Positions 47,719-57,951 are shown, counted from the first letter of the stretch. The stretch: DNA of 61,588 nt from Pseudomonadota bacterium (GCA_029561145.1 JAKQJM010000004.1:1-61588), one strand, 5' to 3'. Translations and numbers: made by a program. The notes: generated from the letters alone by a model not told the origin.

Positions 47719-48810
47719 CTACTTGTCGACAACCCGATTGCGGCCTGCCGCCTTCGCCTTGTACAACGCACGATCGGCCGCCTTGAGTACGTCGGATGCG
47801 TCGCCGGAATTGTTAGCACGTCGCGCCAGGCCGATACTGATCGTGACCTTTACCTCGGCAGGCGCCGCGCCGGCTGCTTTCGGGCTGCGCTTCCCCGATG
47901 GCACTGAACGGACCGGCACGCGCAGCTTCGCGACCCGAGCACGCAGGTCCTCGCAGGCCTGGGCCGCATCGCGGGCGCGCGCTCCGGTGAACAGCAGGCA
48001 GAACTCCTCGCCGCCATAGCGGTACGGGTCCCCGCCACGCGTGAGTTTCAGCTGTTCGGCAATCGCCTTGAGCACGCGATCGCCGGCACCGTGCCCATGC
48101 CGGTCATTGAATGCCTTGAAGTGGTCGACGTCGATCATCGCCACTGCGTAGTCACCGCTGAGTCGGGTCAGGGCCTCATCGAGCGAACGCCGATTCGGCA
48201 CCCCGGCCAGTCCGTCGACGAACGCCATGTTGTAGGAGAACAGCAGGATCGCGAACAGCGCGATCGCCCCCGCCACGGCGAGCAGATCGCTGGACGCACC
48301 CGCCTGCATCGACGGCAGCAGCGCGATGCCGCTGACCACGAGCACGAAGCTCAGCGCCGCATCCATCGGACTGCGCTGGATGATCCAGCGCACCATGCAG
48401 AACACCGCTCCGACCAGCACGAGTCCAGCCGCAACGGTTCCGCTGTTCCAGGGCAGCCAGCCCAACGGAAATGCCTCGCGCAATCCAGGCCAGATATGTG
48501 CGGGTGCCATCAGCGTCAGCCACACGGCAATCGCCAGCAAGCCGAGCAGCACGAGGTTGCGTCGCGCGCGCAATCGACGCTCCGGCATCGCTGCCGCACC
48601 CAGCAGCAGGCAAGGTGCAAACATGCGTGCGGCCTCCATGCCGCGCTCGACGGGCAAGACATGGCCGAACCCTCCGAGCGCCAGCGAGGCGCAAGTCAGG
48701 ATCGCGAGAACCATCACCGCGCGATTGCGGTGGAAACCGAGTGCCAGCAGCAATGCGATCGCGTTGAGCAACGGCGCCGCGAGCTGCGGCCAGGATGGCG
48801 TCGTGATCAC
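47719..48810 (-). CDS. Membrane-bound diguanylate cyclase (GGDEF)
   Basis: A 363-residue protein. Residues 1-190 contain six or seven membrane helices with no periplasmic domain of note. The rest is a GGDEF domain with the active motif GGEEF near 265 (YRYGGEEFCLLF) and metal-binding DVDHFKAFND. The inhibitory-site sequence RGGD lies one residue closer to GGEEF than in the canonical RxxD site, so product inhibition may be lost. It should make cyclic di-GMP. The HD-GYP regulator at 12.2 kb would break it down, but they are far apart. Single gene. Confidence 0.92.
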   Translation of the reverse strand: MITTPSWPQLAAPLLNAIALLLALGFHRNRAVMVLAILTCASLALGGFGHVLPVERGMEAARMFAPCLLLGAAAMPERRLRARRNLVLLGLLAIAVWLTLMAPAHIWPGLREAFPLGWLPWNSGTVAAGLVLVGAVFCMVRWIIQRSPMDAALSFVLVVSGIALLPSMQAGASSDLLAVAGAIALFAILLFSYNMAFVDGLAGVPNRRSLDEALTRLSGDYAVAMIDVDHFKAFNDRHGHGAGDRVLKAIAEQLKLTRGGDPYRYGGEEFCLLFTGARARDAAQACEDLRARVAKLRVPVRSVPSGKRSPKAAGAAPAEVKVTISIGLARRANNSGDASDVLKAADRALYKAKAAGRNRVVDK

Positions 48811-48878
48811 CTCGAAGTATCTCCCTGGATCATTCCTGGAAACGTCGTCCGCAAGATTGCACGTGCAAGCGACGCGCC

Positions 48879-49550
48879 TCAGCGCATCAACTCGTAAGGT
48901 CCGCCGCGCGTCAGTGCGCGCTGGTACGCCGGGCGGGCATGGATGCGGGCCAACCAGTCGGACAGGTGCGACTGCTTGCCGCCGAGCCCGCCGCGCGCGG
49001 CAAAAGCCTCGACCGGGAAACTCATCTGGATGTCTGCAGCCGTGAATTCCGCGCCCGCGAACCAGTCACGATCCTCGAGTTCGCTTTCCAGAAAGGCGCG
49101 ATGCTGGTTGAGCTGAGGCGCGATGAAGGTGCCCAGTACCTTGTCGGCAATGGCCTTGGCGATCGGCCGCGCGAAGAACGGCATCGGTTGCTTCGGAATA
49201 CGCGAGAACACCAGGCTCATCAGCAAGGGCGGCATCGCCGAACCCTCGGCGTAATGCAGCCAGTAGTTATAGCGCCGCTGCTCCGGCGTGCCGTGGGCCG
49301 GCTTGAGCCTGCCCTTGCCGTAACGATCGACGAGATACTCGACGATCGCACCCGATTCCGCGACGCCGACCTCGCCGTCGGTGATCACCGGCGACTTGCC
49401 GAGCGGATGCACCTTGCGCAGTTCCGGTGGTGCCAGCATGGTCTTCGCATCGCGCTGATAGCGGATCACCTCGTAATCGAGGCCCAACTCCTCAAGCAGC
49501 CACAGCACGCGTTGCGAACGGGAATTGTTGAGGTGGTGAACGGAGATCAT
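48879..49550 (-). CDS. Glutathione S-transferase
   Basis: A cytosolic GST of 223 residues. The thioredoxin-like N domain begins ISVHHLNNSRSQRVLWLLEE with S10 or S12 as possible glutathione-activating residue. HPLGKSPVI and the glutathione-binding ESGAIVEYL pair are in place. The helical C domain follows, with FTAADIQMSFPVEA. The resemblance is to bacterial GSTs of the YfcG or theta-like kind; substrate cannot be told. The ATG at 49550 is preceded by a purine-poor leader; longer readings are unlikely. Divergent from the phzF-like gene. Confidence 0.92.
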   Translation of the reverse strand: MISVHHLNNSRSQRVLWLLEELGLDYEVIRYQRDAKTMLAPPELRKVHPLGKSPVITDGEVGVAESGAIVEYLVDRYGKGRLKPAHGTPEQRRYNYWLHYAEGSAMPPLLMSLVFSRIPKQPMPFFARPIAKAIADKVLGTFIAPQLNQHRAFLESELEDRDWFAGAEFTAADIQMSFPVEAFAARGGLGGKQSHLSDWLARIHARPAYQRALTRGGPYELMR

Positions 49551-49720
49551 GGCGGTCCTTGTTGTCCGATCGATCGCGGTCGCTGCCGCGAAGCATGTCC
49601 GCTGAATGGCGGACGTGGCAAGCTTGTTCTTCACCGAAACACCCGGACTGGCGGACAATCGCGCCAATCGTCGGTCCCATTCGGCAATCCGCCCAATCCG
49701 CGTCCCGCATGTGCTGAATC

Positions 49721-50614
49721 ATGTCCTCCCATCGATACTTCCAGCTTGACGTATTCAGCCATCGCCCGGGCGGCGGCAATCCGCTCGGCGTGGTGGTTGG
49801 CGCAGATGACTGGAGCGACGCCGCGATGCAGGCGTTCGCCGCCTGGACCGACATCGTCGAGACGACCTTCCTGCTTGCTCCGACCACGAGCGATGCGAGC
49901 TATCGCCTGCGCATCTTCACGCCGACGCGCGAGATCGCGTTCGCCGGACATCCGTCGATCGGTAGCGCGCACGTGGCCCTGGTGTCGGGCTTCGCCAGGC
50001 CGATCGACAATCTCCTGATGCAGGAATGCCTGGCCGGCGTGCTGCCGATCCGCATCGAGGGCGTGTCTGCGCAGCGTCGCCTGTTCATCAAGGCACCGAA
50101 GGCCAGCGTTCTGAAAACCGGCGTCGAACCGAACAGCCTGCTCGCCGCCACGCTCGGCAAGGTCAGACTCGGGCGACTTCCACCGGCCTTCGTCGAAGGC
50201 GGCCGACGCTGGTGGCTGGCTGAACTTGCGGAGGTGTCGGCGTTGCGCGCATGGCAGCCCGATCACGCCTCGATCAGGAAGATCGCGCTGGACAGCGACA
50301 GCCTCGGGCTGTGCGTTTTCGCGCGCAGCAGTGAACCCGGCCACGACATCGTGCTGAGGGCGTTTCCAGCCGGCGTCGGAATCGTCGAGGATCCTGCCTC
50401 AGGTGCCGCGAATGGCCTGGTAGCGGCCTATATCGCGGCGGCCGAACCCGAGGGGCCGCTCGCACGTGGCTACACGGTCAGCCAGGGACGCGAGATGGGC
50501 CACGATGCCGAATTGATCCTGCGCATCGAGGCCGATGCGACGATCTGGGTCGGCGGACAGACCCAGACCGTGATCAGCGGCGAAGTGGATTGGCCGACGC
50601 GCGATTCGACCTGA
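49721..50614 (+). CDS. PhzF-family isomerase-like protein
   Basis: A diaminopimelate-epimerase-fold protein of 297 residues, family PhzF. The catalytic glutamate is E47 in WTDIVETTFLL, aligned with E45 of PhzF. The segments RIFTPTREIAFAGHPSIGSAH and EDPASGAANGLVAAY are the family's two matching half motifs. No other phenazine genes are near, so it is one of the many PhzF relatives of unknown substrate. Single gene, transcribed away from the GST gene and convergent with an MBL hydrolase. Confidence 0.92.
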   Translation: MSSHRYFQLDVFSHRPGGGNPLGVVVGADDWSDAAMQAFAAWTDIVETTFLLAPTTSDASYRLRIFTPTREIAFAGHPSIGSAHVALVSGFARPIDNLLMQECLAGVLPIRIEGVSAQRRLFIKAPKASVLKTGVEPNSLLAATLGKVRLGRLPPAFVEGGRRWWLAELAEVSALRAWQPDHASIRKIALDSDSLGLCVFARSSEPGHDIVLRAFPAGVGIVEDPASGAANGLVAAYIAAAEPEGPLARGYTVSQGREMGHDAELILRIEADATIWVGGQTQTVISGEVDWPTRDST

Positions 50615-50755
50615 CTGCATCGGCCATGCTCCTTCGTTCGCCGCCCGCGCTTTCAGGCCCGGTGTGATGCGCATGGAGCGACAAGGTGGATCGCCGACCC
50701 GCGACGCCTGAAGCCGCATCCTGCGCCGAGGGGATCAAGGATCGGTCGACCCGGC

Positions 50756-51688
50756 TCAGCGCCGACCATGGTCGAGCCAGATCTCCAGACCTTGCGCATT
50801 CAATTCGATATCCGAGGACAGCAGCTCGCGCATGTGTCCACGCGACATCATGCAACCATGCGCCTCGGCACGACCCAGATAGAGATCCGCGAGTTCGTCC
50901 TTGATGCGCTCGTGGCGTTCCGCGACACCGTACATCGATTCGGCGATCACGACCATCGCATCGATCTGTTCGAACAGGTCGCGACCGAGTCGCTCCACAT
51001 CGACGACCCGGCTGTAATGGGTCAGATACATCGCCTCGGGCTTGAACAGCAGCATGCGCGCGATCGATCCCTTGAGGGCAACCGGGTCGAACTGCACGGG
51101 CGTCGTCGTCGGCAGGATGAAGGCGCCATTCTCCGAATCGAATTCGCGATAGGAAAGACCGAACGTGTCGCCGGGGAAGAATGAACGGCTGCGCGCATCC
51201 CACACGCAGAAATGGTGGCGCGCATGACCCGGCGTGTCGATGCAGCGCAGCGTTCGCCCGGCGAAATTGATCAACGTCTCGTCGCGGATCTCGATGAGGC
51301 GTTCAACCGGGACCGGGACCAGTTCACCGTAAGTCCGCTGGACCTCCTCGGCACCATAGACCGACGAAGCACTGGCAACCAGTCGCGCCGGATTGATCAT
51401 GTGTGGCGCGCCGCGCGGATGCACGGCAAGGCGGGCATTCGGCAACTGGCGCATGATCTCGCCGGCGCCTCCGGCGTGATCGAGGTGCACATGGGTGACG
51501 ATCACGTAATCCACCGCATCGCGTGCGATGCCCTTGGCATCGAGTTCGGCGAGCAGCGCGGGAATCGAATAGTTGGTGCCGACATCGATGAAGGCGGCGC
51601 GGTCTCGCTCGACGATCAGGTGGCTGGCATCGAAGCGGGGTCGATGGAATCCCGTGTCGATTGCGCTGATGCCGTGTTCGAAATCCAT
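50756..51688 (-). CDS. Metallo-beta-lactamase-fold hydrolase
   Basis: A 310-residue MBL-fold enzyme. The zinc motif HxHxDH is H66, H68, D70, H71 in VTHVHLDHAGG. A further histidine lies in DTPGHARHH (near 155), and FFPGDTFGL supplies the bridging aspartate. The C-terminal 100 residues, which follow LTHYSRVVDVERLG, are helical. The N-terminal VERDRAAFIDVGTNYS fits the group of general hydrolases rather than beta-lactamases or glyoxalases. No signal peptide. Substrate unknown. Confidence 0.9.
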   Translation of the reverse strand: MDFEHGISAIDTGFHRPRFDASHLIVERDRAAFIDVGTNYSIPALLAELDAKGIARDAVDYVIVTHVHLDHAGGAGEIMRQLPNARLAVHPRGAPHMINPARLVASASSVYGAEEVQRTYGELVPVPVERLIEIRDETLINFAGRTLRCIDTPGHARHHFCVWDARSRSFFPGDTFGLSYREFDSENGAFILPTTTPVQFDPVALKGSIARMLLFKPEAMYLTHYSRVVDVERLGRDLFEQIDAMVVIAESMYGVAERHERIKDELADLYLGRAEAHGCMMSRGHMRELLSSDIELNAQGLEIWLDHGRR

Positions 51689-51765
51689 GGATGGTTTGCA
51701 GCATGCGTCCGGTGGTCGCCCATGATCGCAGAGCGGACAGCAGAGCGGAACGCGGCAGGCGCTTG

Positions 51766-53031
51766 CTATGCCCGAAGTGCCTGCAAGGCTCGTCGCAACT
51801 CGCCTGCAAACGGGCGCGGATCGCTGCGTCGCACGGTCACTTTCGGCGTCTCGTGCCAGTCGGCACAGGCCTGCACGGCGACGGCAAGTGCTTCGGTCAT
51901 CCGCACATCCGGTCGCACTCCGGTTTCGAGGTGGATGCCCTTGACCTCGAAGCGACCCTCATCGCGATGCGCCTTGGCGTCAAGCCGCCCGACCAGGGCA
52001 CCGCGATGCAGGACAGGCAGGACGAAATAGCCATAGCGACGCTTTGGTTCGGGCACATAGCATTCGATCGTGTAGTCGAAACCGAACATCGCGCTGGCCC
52101 GGGCGCGATCCCAGACCACCGGGTCGAACGGCGACAGCAGGGTCGTGTGCGTCGCACGCAGCTTGCCGGCGATCGCCCGCCGAAGAAGCCCGGCATGGTC
52201 ACGATGCACATAGGCTCGATCGTCCCAGCCGCGCACGTCGACGCGGATCAGTTCGCCCGATGCGACCAGCTCGTCGAGATCCGCATTCTTGTGCCTCGGG
52301 CGAGTGCGGTAGTAGTCGGCGATCCAGCGCGCCTGGCAGATACCGAGTGCCTTGACCGAATCGAGGACGAGGCGACGCGCGACGGCACGTTCATCCACAG
52401 CTTGCGCCGATCGCTCGACGCCCATGCGTTGCATGACCCGTTCGCTGAGGTCATACACACGCTGGAAACGCTCGCGGCGCGCGACCATCAACTCGCCACG
52501 CGCAAACAGGGCCTCGAGCCATCGCTTTTCGTCCTTCCATCCCCACCAGCCGCTCGTGGCGGGTCGGGTTCCTTCAAAATCGGATGCCTTGGACGGACCT
52601 TGCACACGGATGCGCTCGAGCACCGCATTCATGCCGGCGCGCTGTGCGTCCTGGGCCCGCGCCGCATGCTTGTCGGCCCAATGGCCGGCACGACCGCCGC
52701 AGTCGGAATGCGCGCGATGCAGGGCAAACGCCGCAGTCGGGACGAAACAGGCCTCATGGGACCAGGCCTCGAAGATTTCCCCACGCTCGAGCGCATCGCC
52801 AAGCCAATCGGTCGGATAGGCACCCAACCGTGAAAACAGGACCAGGTAGGGGCTGCGCGCGACCACATGGATCGTGTCGATCTGCAGCAGTTGCATCCGC
52901 TCGATCGCGGCAAGCAGGCTGGCGCGCTTCGGACGCGCAGCAGGCTTGCGCAACAGCCCCTGCGCCTCGAGGTGAAGGTTGCGCGCCTGCTGGACGCCGA
53001 GCGCGGGTGTCGGGTCAATCGCGGGGGTCAT
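51766..53031 (-). CDS. YcaQ-type winged-helix DNA glycosylase
   Basis: A 421-residue HTH_42 (COG3214) protein, the family of E. coli YcaQ (410 residues) and AlkZ, which unhook alkylation damage and DNA interstrand crosslinks. The Q50-I-D52 segment in QLLQIDTIHVVARSPY is in the place of the catalytic QxD/QxQ motif. SPFDPVVWDR and the RRYGYFVLPVLHRGALVGRLDAK block are the strongest family signatures. Three winged-helix modules are expected. It is a single gene, 77 bases from the MBL gene on the same strand. Confidence 0.9.
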   Translation of the reverse strand: MTPAIDPTPALGVQQARNLHLEAQGLLRKPAARPKRASLLAAIERMQLLQIDTIHVVARSPYLVLFSRLGAYPTDWLGDALERGEIFEAWSHEACFVPTAAFALHRAHSDCGGRAGHWADKHAARAQDAQRAGMNAVLERIRVQGPSKASDFEGTRPATSGWWGWKDEKRWLEALFARGELMVARRERFQRVYDLSERVMQRMGVERSAQAVDERAVARRLVLDSVKALGICQARWIADYYRTRPRHKNADLDELVASGELIRVDVRGWDDRAYVHRDHAGLLRRAIAGKLRATHTTLLSPFDPVVWDRARASAMFGFDYTIECYVPEPKRRYGYFVLPVLHRGALVGRLDAKAHRDEGRFEVKGIHLETGVRPDVRMTEALAVAVQACADWHETPKVTVRRSDPRPFAGELRRALQALRA

Positions 53032-53251
53032 GCGGCGATGATGCGCATCGGCACCGCTCAGGGCAATGGCGCATCAAGGCGATCGCGAAAAACCAGCTCG
53101 ACCGGCTTGACCGAACCGTCACCGATCGGCTTGCCGATGCAAGTGCCTGAGGATTCGGTTCGCCCTGCCGGAACCTGAACATCGTGCAATAATCGGCAGC
53201 TAAGCTACGCCGAATCCCTATCGGCCTGTTCACTTTCAACGGAGACATATC

Positions 53252-54430
53252 ATGTCCGGCATTGTCATCGTCGGCGCCAAGCGCACAGCGATCGGTTCCT
53301 TCCTCGGCCAGTTCACCGGTGTTGCCACGACCGCGCTTGGTGCCAGCGCGATCAAGGCGGCGCTCGCCCAATCGGCCGTGCCGGCAGCGGACGTATCGGA
53401 AGTCATCATGGGCTGCGTGCTTCCCGCCAACCTCGGCCAGGCACCGGCTCGCCAGGCCGCGCTCGCCGCCGGACTGCCCAAGTCGACCGGCTGCACGACG
53501 ATCAACAAGGTCTGCGGCTCGGGCATGAAGGCGATCATGCTGGCCCATGACCTGATCAAGGCAGGTTCGGCCAGCGTCGTCGTCGCCGGCGGAATGGAAT
53601 CGATGACGAATGCGCCGCACCTCCTGCCGAACTCGCGGACCGGCAATCGCTATGGGGCGTTCGAGGCAGTCGATCACATGGCCTGGGACGGTCTGACCAA
53701 CCCGTATGACGGCAAGTCCATGGGCGTGTTTGCCGAGGCCACCGCCGACAAGTACGGCTTCACGCGCGAACAGCAGGATGCGTTCGCGATCGAATCGGTG
53801 AAGCGTGCGCAGGCCGCGATTTCGTCGGGCGCATTCGCCGACGAGATCGTTCCGGTCACCGTGTCCACGCGCAAGGGCGATGTCGACTTCGCCACCGATG
53901 AACAGCCCGGCAAGTCGGACATCAGCAAGATCCCCACGCTCAAACCGGCCTTTCGCAAGGAAAACGGCACGGTCACGGCAGCCAGTTCGTCGAGCATCTC
54001 GGACGGTGCCGCGGCGACTGTCGTCATGTCAGCCGATGAAGCGGCAAAGCGGGGATTCAAACCACTCGCGACCATCGTCGGCCATGCGACCAATGCGCAG
54101 GAACCGGAATGGTTCACCACCGCACCGGTCGGGGCGATCGAGCGGCTGCTCAAGCAGATTGGCTGGAATGTCGGCGATGTCGACCTGTTCGAAATCAACG
54201 AGGCTTTCGCGGTTGTCGCGATGACGCCGATCCGCGAACTTGGCATTCCACACGCCAAGATCAACGTCAATGGAGGCGCCTGCGCGCTGGGCCACCCGAT
54301 CGGTGCTTCCGGTGCACGCCTCGTCGTTACCCTGGTCAATGCGCTGAGGACGCGCGGACTCAAACGCGGCATCGCAAGCCTGTGCATCGGCGGCGGTGAG
54401 GCAACCGCGATCGCGATCGAGATTGCGTAA
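53252..54430 (+). CDS. Acetyl-CoA acetyltransferase (thiolase)
   Basis: A biosynthetic-type thiolase of 392 residues that condenses two acetyl-CoA to acetoacetyl-CoA, or runs in reverse. The catalytic residues are C88 (NKVCGSGMKAIM), H348 (CALGHPIGASG) and C378 (LCIGGGEA), matching C89, H348 and C378 of the Zoogloea enzyme. The ATG has GGAGA upstream. The reverse reaction would use acetoacetate-derived acetoacetyl-CoA from leucine degradation, which fits liuB 1.6 kb downstream; ketoacyl or PHB metabolism is also possible. Confidence 0.95.
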   Translation: MSGIVIVGAKRTAIGSFLGQFTGVATTALGASAIKAALAQSAVPAADVSEVIMGCVLPANLGQAPARQAALAAGLPKSTGCTTINKVCGSGMKAIMLAHDLIKAGSASVVVAGGMESMTNAPHLLPNSRTGNRYGAFEAVDHMAWDGLTNPYDGKSMGVFAEATADKYGFTREQQDAFAIESVKRAQAAISSGAFADEIVPVTVSTRKGDVDFATDEQPGKSDISKIPTLKPAFRKENGTVTAASSSSISDGAAATVVMSADEAAKRGFKPLATIVGHATNAQEPEWFTTAPVGAIERLLKQIGWNVGDVDLFEINEAFAVVAMTPIRELGIPHAKINVNGGACALGHPIGASGARLVVTLVNALRTRGLKRGIASLCIGGGEATAIAIEIA

Positions 54431-54584
54431 CATTTTGTCGCTGGTCCGGCAGATAAAGTATGCTGGATGGGGCATCCTATTCACCGGAACAACCAAGCCC
54501 TTTTGTGCCTGGTCACGGAAGTTGCCAATGCGGCGGGCAGCACTCCGAACTCCCTGAAACGCCGCTTCAACTCGAGGGGACACC

Positions 54585-54947
54585 ATGAACTTCACCCGTA
54601 TTCTTCTGGCATCGGCACTGGCTCTCGGGCTGGCTGCCTGCGATAACTCACAGAAGCAGGCCCAGGAAGCGGCAGACGCCGCCGCCAAGGCCGCACAGGA
54701 AGCCGCAGCGGCAACGCAGAAGGCTGCCGATGATGCTGCAATGGCCGCCAAGAAAGCCGCGGAAGCGACCAGTGCGGCTGTCGGCACTGCTGTCGACGCG
54801 GCTACCGTAACGACGATGGACGCAGCTGCGACCGCCGCTGACGCTGCCAAGGACACTGCAGCCACTGCTGCCGACGCCGTTGGCAATGCAGCGGACAAGG
54901 TCAAGGAAGCTGCCGAGGAAAAGAAGGACGACGCCGCCAAGCACTGA
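54585..54947 (+). CDS. Alanine-rich helical lipoprotein
   Basis: A 120-residue lipoprotein. The signal peptide ends in the lipobox LAAC with C19 as lipidated residue. Everything after about residue 25 is alanine, lysine, aspartate and glutamate-rich ([21 protein letters not shown] and similar), with no proline, so it should form one long alpha helix or coiled coil, comparable to Lpp-type or apolipoprotein-like envelope proteins. I cannot assign a family. The following hairpin at 54972 suggests a separate transcript from liuB. The role is probably structural in the cell envelope. Confidence 0.82.
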   Translation: MNFTRILLASALALGLAACDNSQKQAQEAADAAAKAAQEAAAATQKAADDAAMAAKKAAEATSAAVGTAVDAATVTTMDAAATAADAAKDTAATAADAVGNAADKVKEAAEEKKDDAAKH

Positions 54948-54971
54948 TCCTGCTTTCCGCGTTGCGATCTA

Positions 54972-55000
54972 CCGGCCGCCCTGTGCGGCCGGTTTCGTTT
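54972..55000 (+). terminator. Rho-independent terminator after Ala-rich lipoprotein gene
   Basis: CCGGCCGC (54972-54979) pairs perfectly with GCGGCCGG (54985-54992) around a five-base loop, and TTTCGTTT follows at once. It starts 25 bases after the lipoprotein stop and is the best intrinsic terminator in the window. Confidence 0.65.
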
Positions 55001-55069
55001 GGCAACCCGGAGTTGGCACGGCATCGCCCGCTGTGTTTTGATCTCTCGATTCCCGCCAGGCGCGCCGCC

Positions 55070-56677
55070 ATGCCCCGCATCCATACATTGATTGATCCCC
55101 GTTCTGACGATTTCATCGCCAATGCGAGGCACCTGCGCGGACTCGTCGAGGATCTCAGGCAACAACTGCGCATCACCGCGCTTGGCGGCGGCGAGAAAGC
55201 CCGCACCAAGCACACCGAGCGCGGCAAGCTGTTGCCTCGCGAGCGCATCCGCGCCCTGCTCGACCCGGGTTCCCCATTCCTCGAACTCTCGCCGCTGGCC
55301 GCGCACGGCATGTATGACGACGCCGCGCCTTGCGCGGGCTTGATCACCGGCATCGGCAGGGTCAGGGGGCAAGAAGTCCTGGTCGTCGCGAACGACGCGA
55401 CAGTGAAGGGCGGGACCTATTTCCCGATGACCGTGAAGAAGCATCTGCGTGCGCAGGAGGTGGCTCTCGAAAACCGCCTGCCCTGTGTCTATCTGGTCGA
55501 TTCGGGCGGGGCCTTCCTGCCGCTGCAGGACGAGGTTTTTCCGGACCGCGAACATTTCGGCCGGATCTTCTACAACCAGGCGCGCATGAGCGCACTCGGC
55601 ATCGCCCAGATCGCCGTCGTCATGGGCTCGTGCACGGCCGGTGGTGCCTACGTGCCAGCGATGAGCGACGAGACCATCATCGTGCGGGAACAGGGAACGA
55701 TCTTTCTCGGCGGTCCGCCGCTGGTCAAGGCGGCTACCGGCGAAGTCGTCGATGCCGAGTCCCTGGGCGGCGCCGAAGTGCATACGTCGGTATCGGGTGT
55801 CGCCGATCATTTCGCCGAGAATGACAACCACGCACTGGGCATCGCCCGCGACCTGATCGGCAATATCAATCGTTGCAAGGCGATGCCGCTGGCCGTGATC
55901 GAACCGCGCGAGCCCGCCTATGCCGCCGACGAAATCTACGGGATCGTGCCGCGCGAAACGCGCATTCCGTTTGACATCCGCGAGCTCATCGCGCGCATTG
56001 TCGATGGCTCGGAGTTCACCGAATTCAAGGCGCGTTACGCGAAGACCCTGGTCACCGGTTTTGCGCACATCCATGGTTATCCGGTCGGAATCGTTGCCAA
56101 CAACGGCATCCTGTTCGCCGAATCGGCGCTCAAGGGCGCGCACTTCATCGAGCTGTGCAACCAGCGCAACATCCCGCTGGTTTTCCTGCAGAACATCACC
56201 GGCTTCATGGTCGGGCGCAAATACGAGAATGCCGGCATCGCCAAGGACGGCGCGAAGATGGTCACCGCGGTGGCGTGCTCGCACGTACCGAAGTTCACCG
56301 TGGTCATCGGCGGCAGCTTCGGCGCAGGCAACTACGCGATGTGCGGTCGCGCCTATGGCGCGCGCTTCCTCTGGATGTGGCCGAACTCGCGCATCAGCGT
56401 GATGGGTGGCGAACAGGCCGCGAGCGTGCTTGCCACAGTCAAGCGCGATGGCATCGAGGCCGCCGGCAAGACCTGGTCGGCTGACGAGGAAACGGCCTTC
56501 AAGGCGCCGGTGCGTGAACAGTACGAGCGCCAGGGCAATCCCTACTACGCAAGTGCGCGGCTCTGGGACGATGGCATCATCGATCCTGTCGACACGCGCC
56601 GCGTGCTCGGGCTGGCCATCTCGGCGTCACTGAATGCACCAATCGAGCAAGGTCGGTTCGGCGTGTTCCGCATGTGA
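55070..56677 (+). CDS. liuB: Methylcrotonyl-CoA carboxylase beta (carboxyltransferase) subunit
   Basis: A 535-residue acyl-CoA carboxyltransferase. It transfers carboxyl from biotin to 3-methylcrotonyl-CoA in leucine degradation. Diagnostic parts are [39 protein letters not shown] and [20 protein letters not shown]. The two oxyanion-hole regions are [11 protein letters not shown] and [10 protein letters not shown]. The length and these blocks fit the MCC beta subunit better than the propionyl- or geranyl-CoA enzymes. I chose ATG 55070. The biotin-carrying alpha subunit and liuC are not adjacent, and liuA is 44 kb away, so the leucine genes are dispersed here. Confidence 0.95.
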   Translation: MPRIHTLIDPRSDDFIANARHLRGLVEDLRQQLRITALGGGEKARTKHTERGKLLPRERIRALLDPGSPFLELSPLAAHGMYDDAAPCAGLITGIGRVRGQEVLVVANDATVKGGTYFPMTVKKHLRAQEVALENRLPCVYLVDSGGAFLPLQDEVFPDREHFGRIFYNQARMSALGIAQIAVVMGSCTAGGAYVPAMSDETIIVREQGTIFLGGPPLVKAATGEVVDAESLGGAEVHTSVSGVADHFAENDNHALGIARDLIGNINRCKAMPLAVIEPREPAYAADEIYGIVPRETRIPFDIRELIARIVDGSEFTEFKARYAKTLVTGFAHIHGYPVGIVANNGILFAESALKGAHFIELCNQRNIPLVFLQNITGFMVGRKYENAGIAKDGAKMVTAVACSHVPKFTVVIGGSFGAGNYAMCGRAYGARFLWMWPNSRISVMGGEQAASVLATVKRDGIEAAGKTWSADEETAFKAPVREQYERQGNPYYASARLWDDGIIDPVDTRRVLGLAISASLNAPIEQGRFGVFRM

Positions 56678-56820
56678 ACAGGGCGAGCGTCCACGCGTTG
56701 ACCCGATCCGGCCAGCTCGATGGTCCGGCGCCTTTTCAGCGCGCCGGGTTCCGGTCGCGCATTCCGTCCGTGGCGATTGACGCACACGCGGTCCGCACAA
56801 GTCCTGCCCGGAAAATTTCA

Positions 56821-57819
56821 TTGGACAGCCCACTGCTTCTGACGCGACTTCGATTCCTTGCCGTCATCCTCGTGCTTGCGTCAGCTTCTCGCCCGTTGCA
56901 TGCGCAGGAGGCGGTGCCAGGCTGGATGCAGACCCGCGACCAGAATCCATTCGCGCTCGCGACCGGCCTGCCATTGCCTCCGATGATCCTCGCGGCCGGG
57001 AAATGGCAGTTCGATGCGAGCCTGAACATCGCCAACACCGAGCTGGACGTCTTCCGTGACGACTCCAGCCTCCTGTTCGATGCCGAGACGCGAGAGACCC
57101 GCGTCAGTGCGACCTATGCCTTCAACGATCACTGGAACCTGCGCGCGTCGATCAGCCACCTCTGGATCGGTGACGGAATCCTCGATGGCCCGATCGAGGG
57201 CTTCCATCGCGCCTTCGGGTTCGACAATGGCGATCGCGGCCAACTTGGAGATCGCGCTCCCGTCATCGAAGTGCGGCGCGACGGGAATCTGCTGTATGCG
57301 CTGCAGAGAGCGAATTCCGGCGCCGGCCCGCTGCTCGTCGACCTGACCCGGGGCTGGCGTTTCGACGACCAGCGCCATGCCGGACTCAGCTTCGGAATCA
57401 AGCTGCCGACGGGCCACGCGGAACGCCTGAGCGACAGTGGCGGCACCGACATTTCGCTGTCGGGATTCTTCATGCAACCGTTCGGCGATCGCCTGGAAGT
57501 CGGCGCGCGTGTCGGCATCCTGCGGCGCGATGGAACCGAACTTCTGGGCGACCTCGCACGCACCCACGTTCCGTTTGCCAGCGCCCTGCTCCGCTATCGT
57601 CTCGGCGAACACTGGAGTGCCGTCGTGCAATCCGACGCGCATGGCCCTCTGTACCGCGACCTTCCCGGGTTCCTCTCAAGCTCGGGGAATCAGTTGAATT
57701 TCGGCCTGAGCCGGCGCGTCGGCGAGCATGTGGAGTTCGAGGCGTCGTTGGGGGAAGACCTGCCGGCACTGCTGACGACCGATGTCGTCGTGCATTTCAA
57801 TCTTCGACTGCATCCCTGA
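56821..57819 (+). CDS. DUF3187-family exported beta-barrel-like protein
   Basis: An exported protein of about 332 residues matching DUF3187. After a signal peptide (RFLAVILVLASASRPLHAQ) the mature start is RDQNPFALATGLPLPP, and alternating beta strands follow (NDHWNLRASISHLW, RFDDQRHAGLSFGIKLPTG, EHWSAVVQSDAHGPLY), as in outer-membrane barrels. The start is uncertain: GTG at 56674 overlaps the liuB stop (GTGA), while TTG at 56821 places the signal peptide at the N terminus. I prefer the latter. If the GTG were used, about 49 unstructured residues would precede the signal. The role is unknown. Confidence 0.8.
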   Translation: MDSPLLLTRLRFLAVILVLASASRPLHAQEAVPGWMQTRDQNPFALATGLPLPPMILAAGKWQFDASLNIANTELDVFRDDSSLLFDAETRETRVSATYAFNDHWNLRASISHLWIGDGILDGPIEGFHRAFGFDNGDRGQLGDRAPVIEVRRDGNLLYALQRANSGAGPLLVDLTRGWRFDDQRHAGLSFGIKLPTGHAERLSDSGGTDISLSGFFMQPFGDRLEVGARVGILRRDGTELLGDLARTHVPFASALLRYRLGEHWSAVVQSDAHGPLYRDLPGFLSSSGNQLNFGLSRRVGEHVEFEASLGEDLPALLTTDVVVHFNLRLHP

Positions 57820-57951
57820 ACTCACCCATGCGACAACATGCCACCCGTTGGCGGCCTTTGTTTTCCGTAACTTGGCGGCATTTTCGCTGACACGCGGACA
57901 GATCCAGCGTGGATCGTTTGCGACCCGACCAACCACTCCAGGAGATTCATC

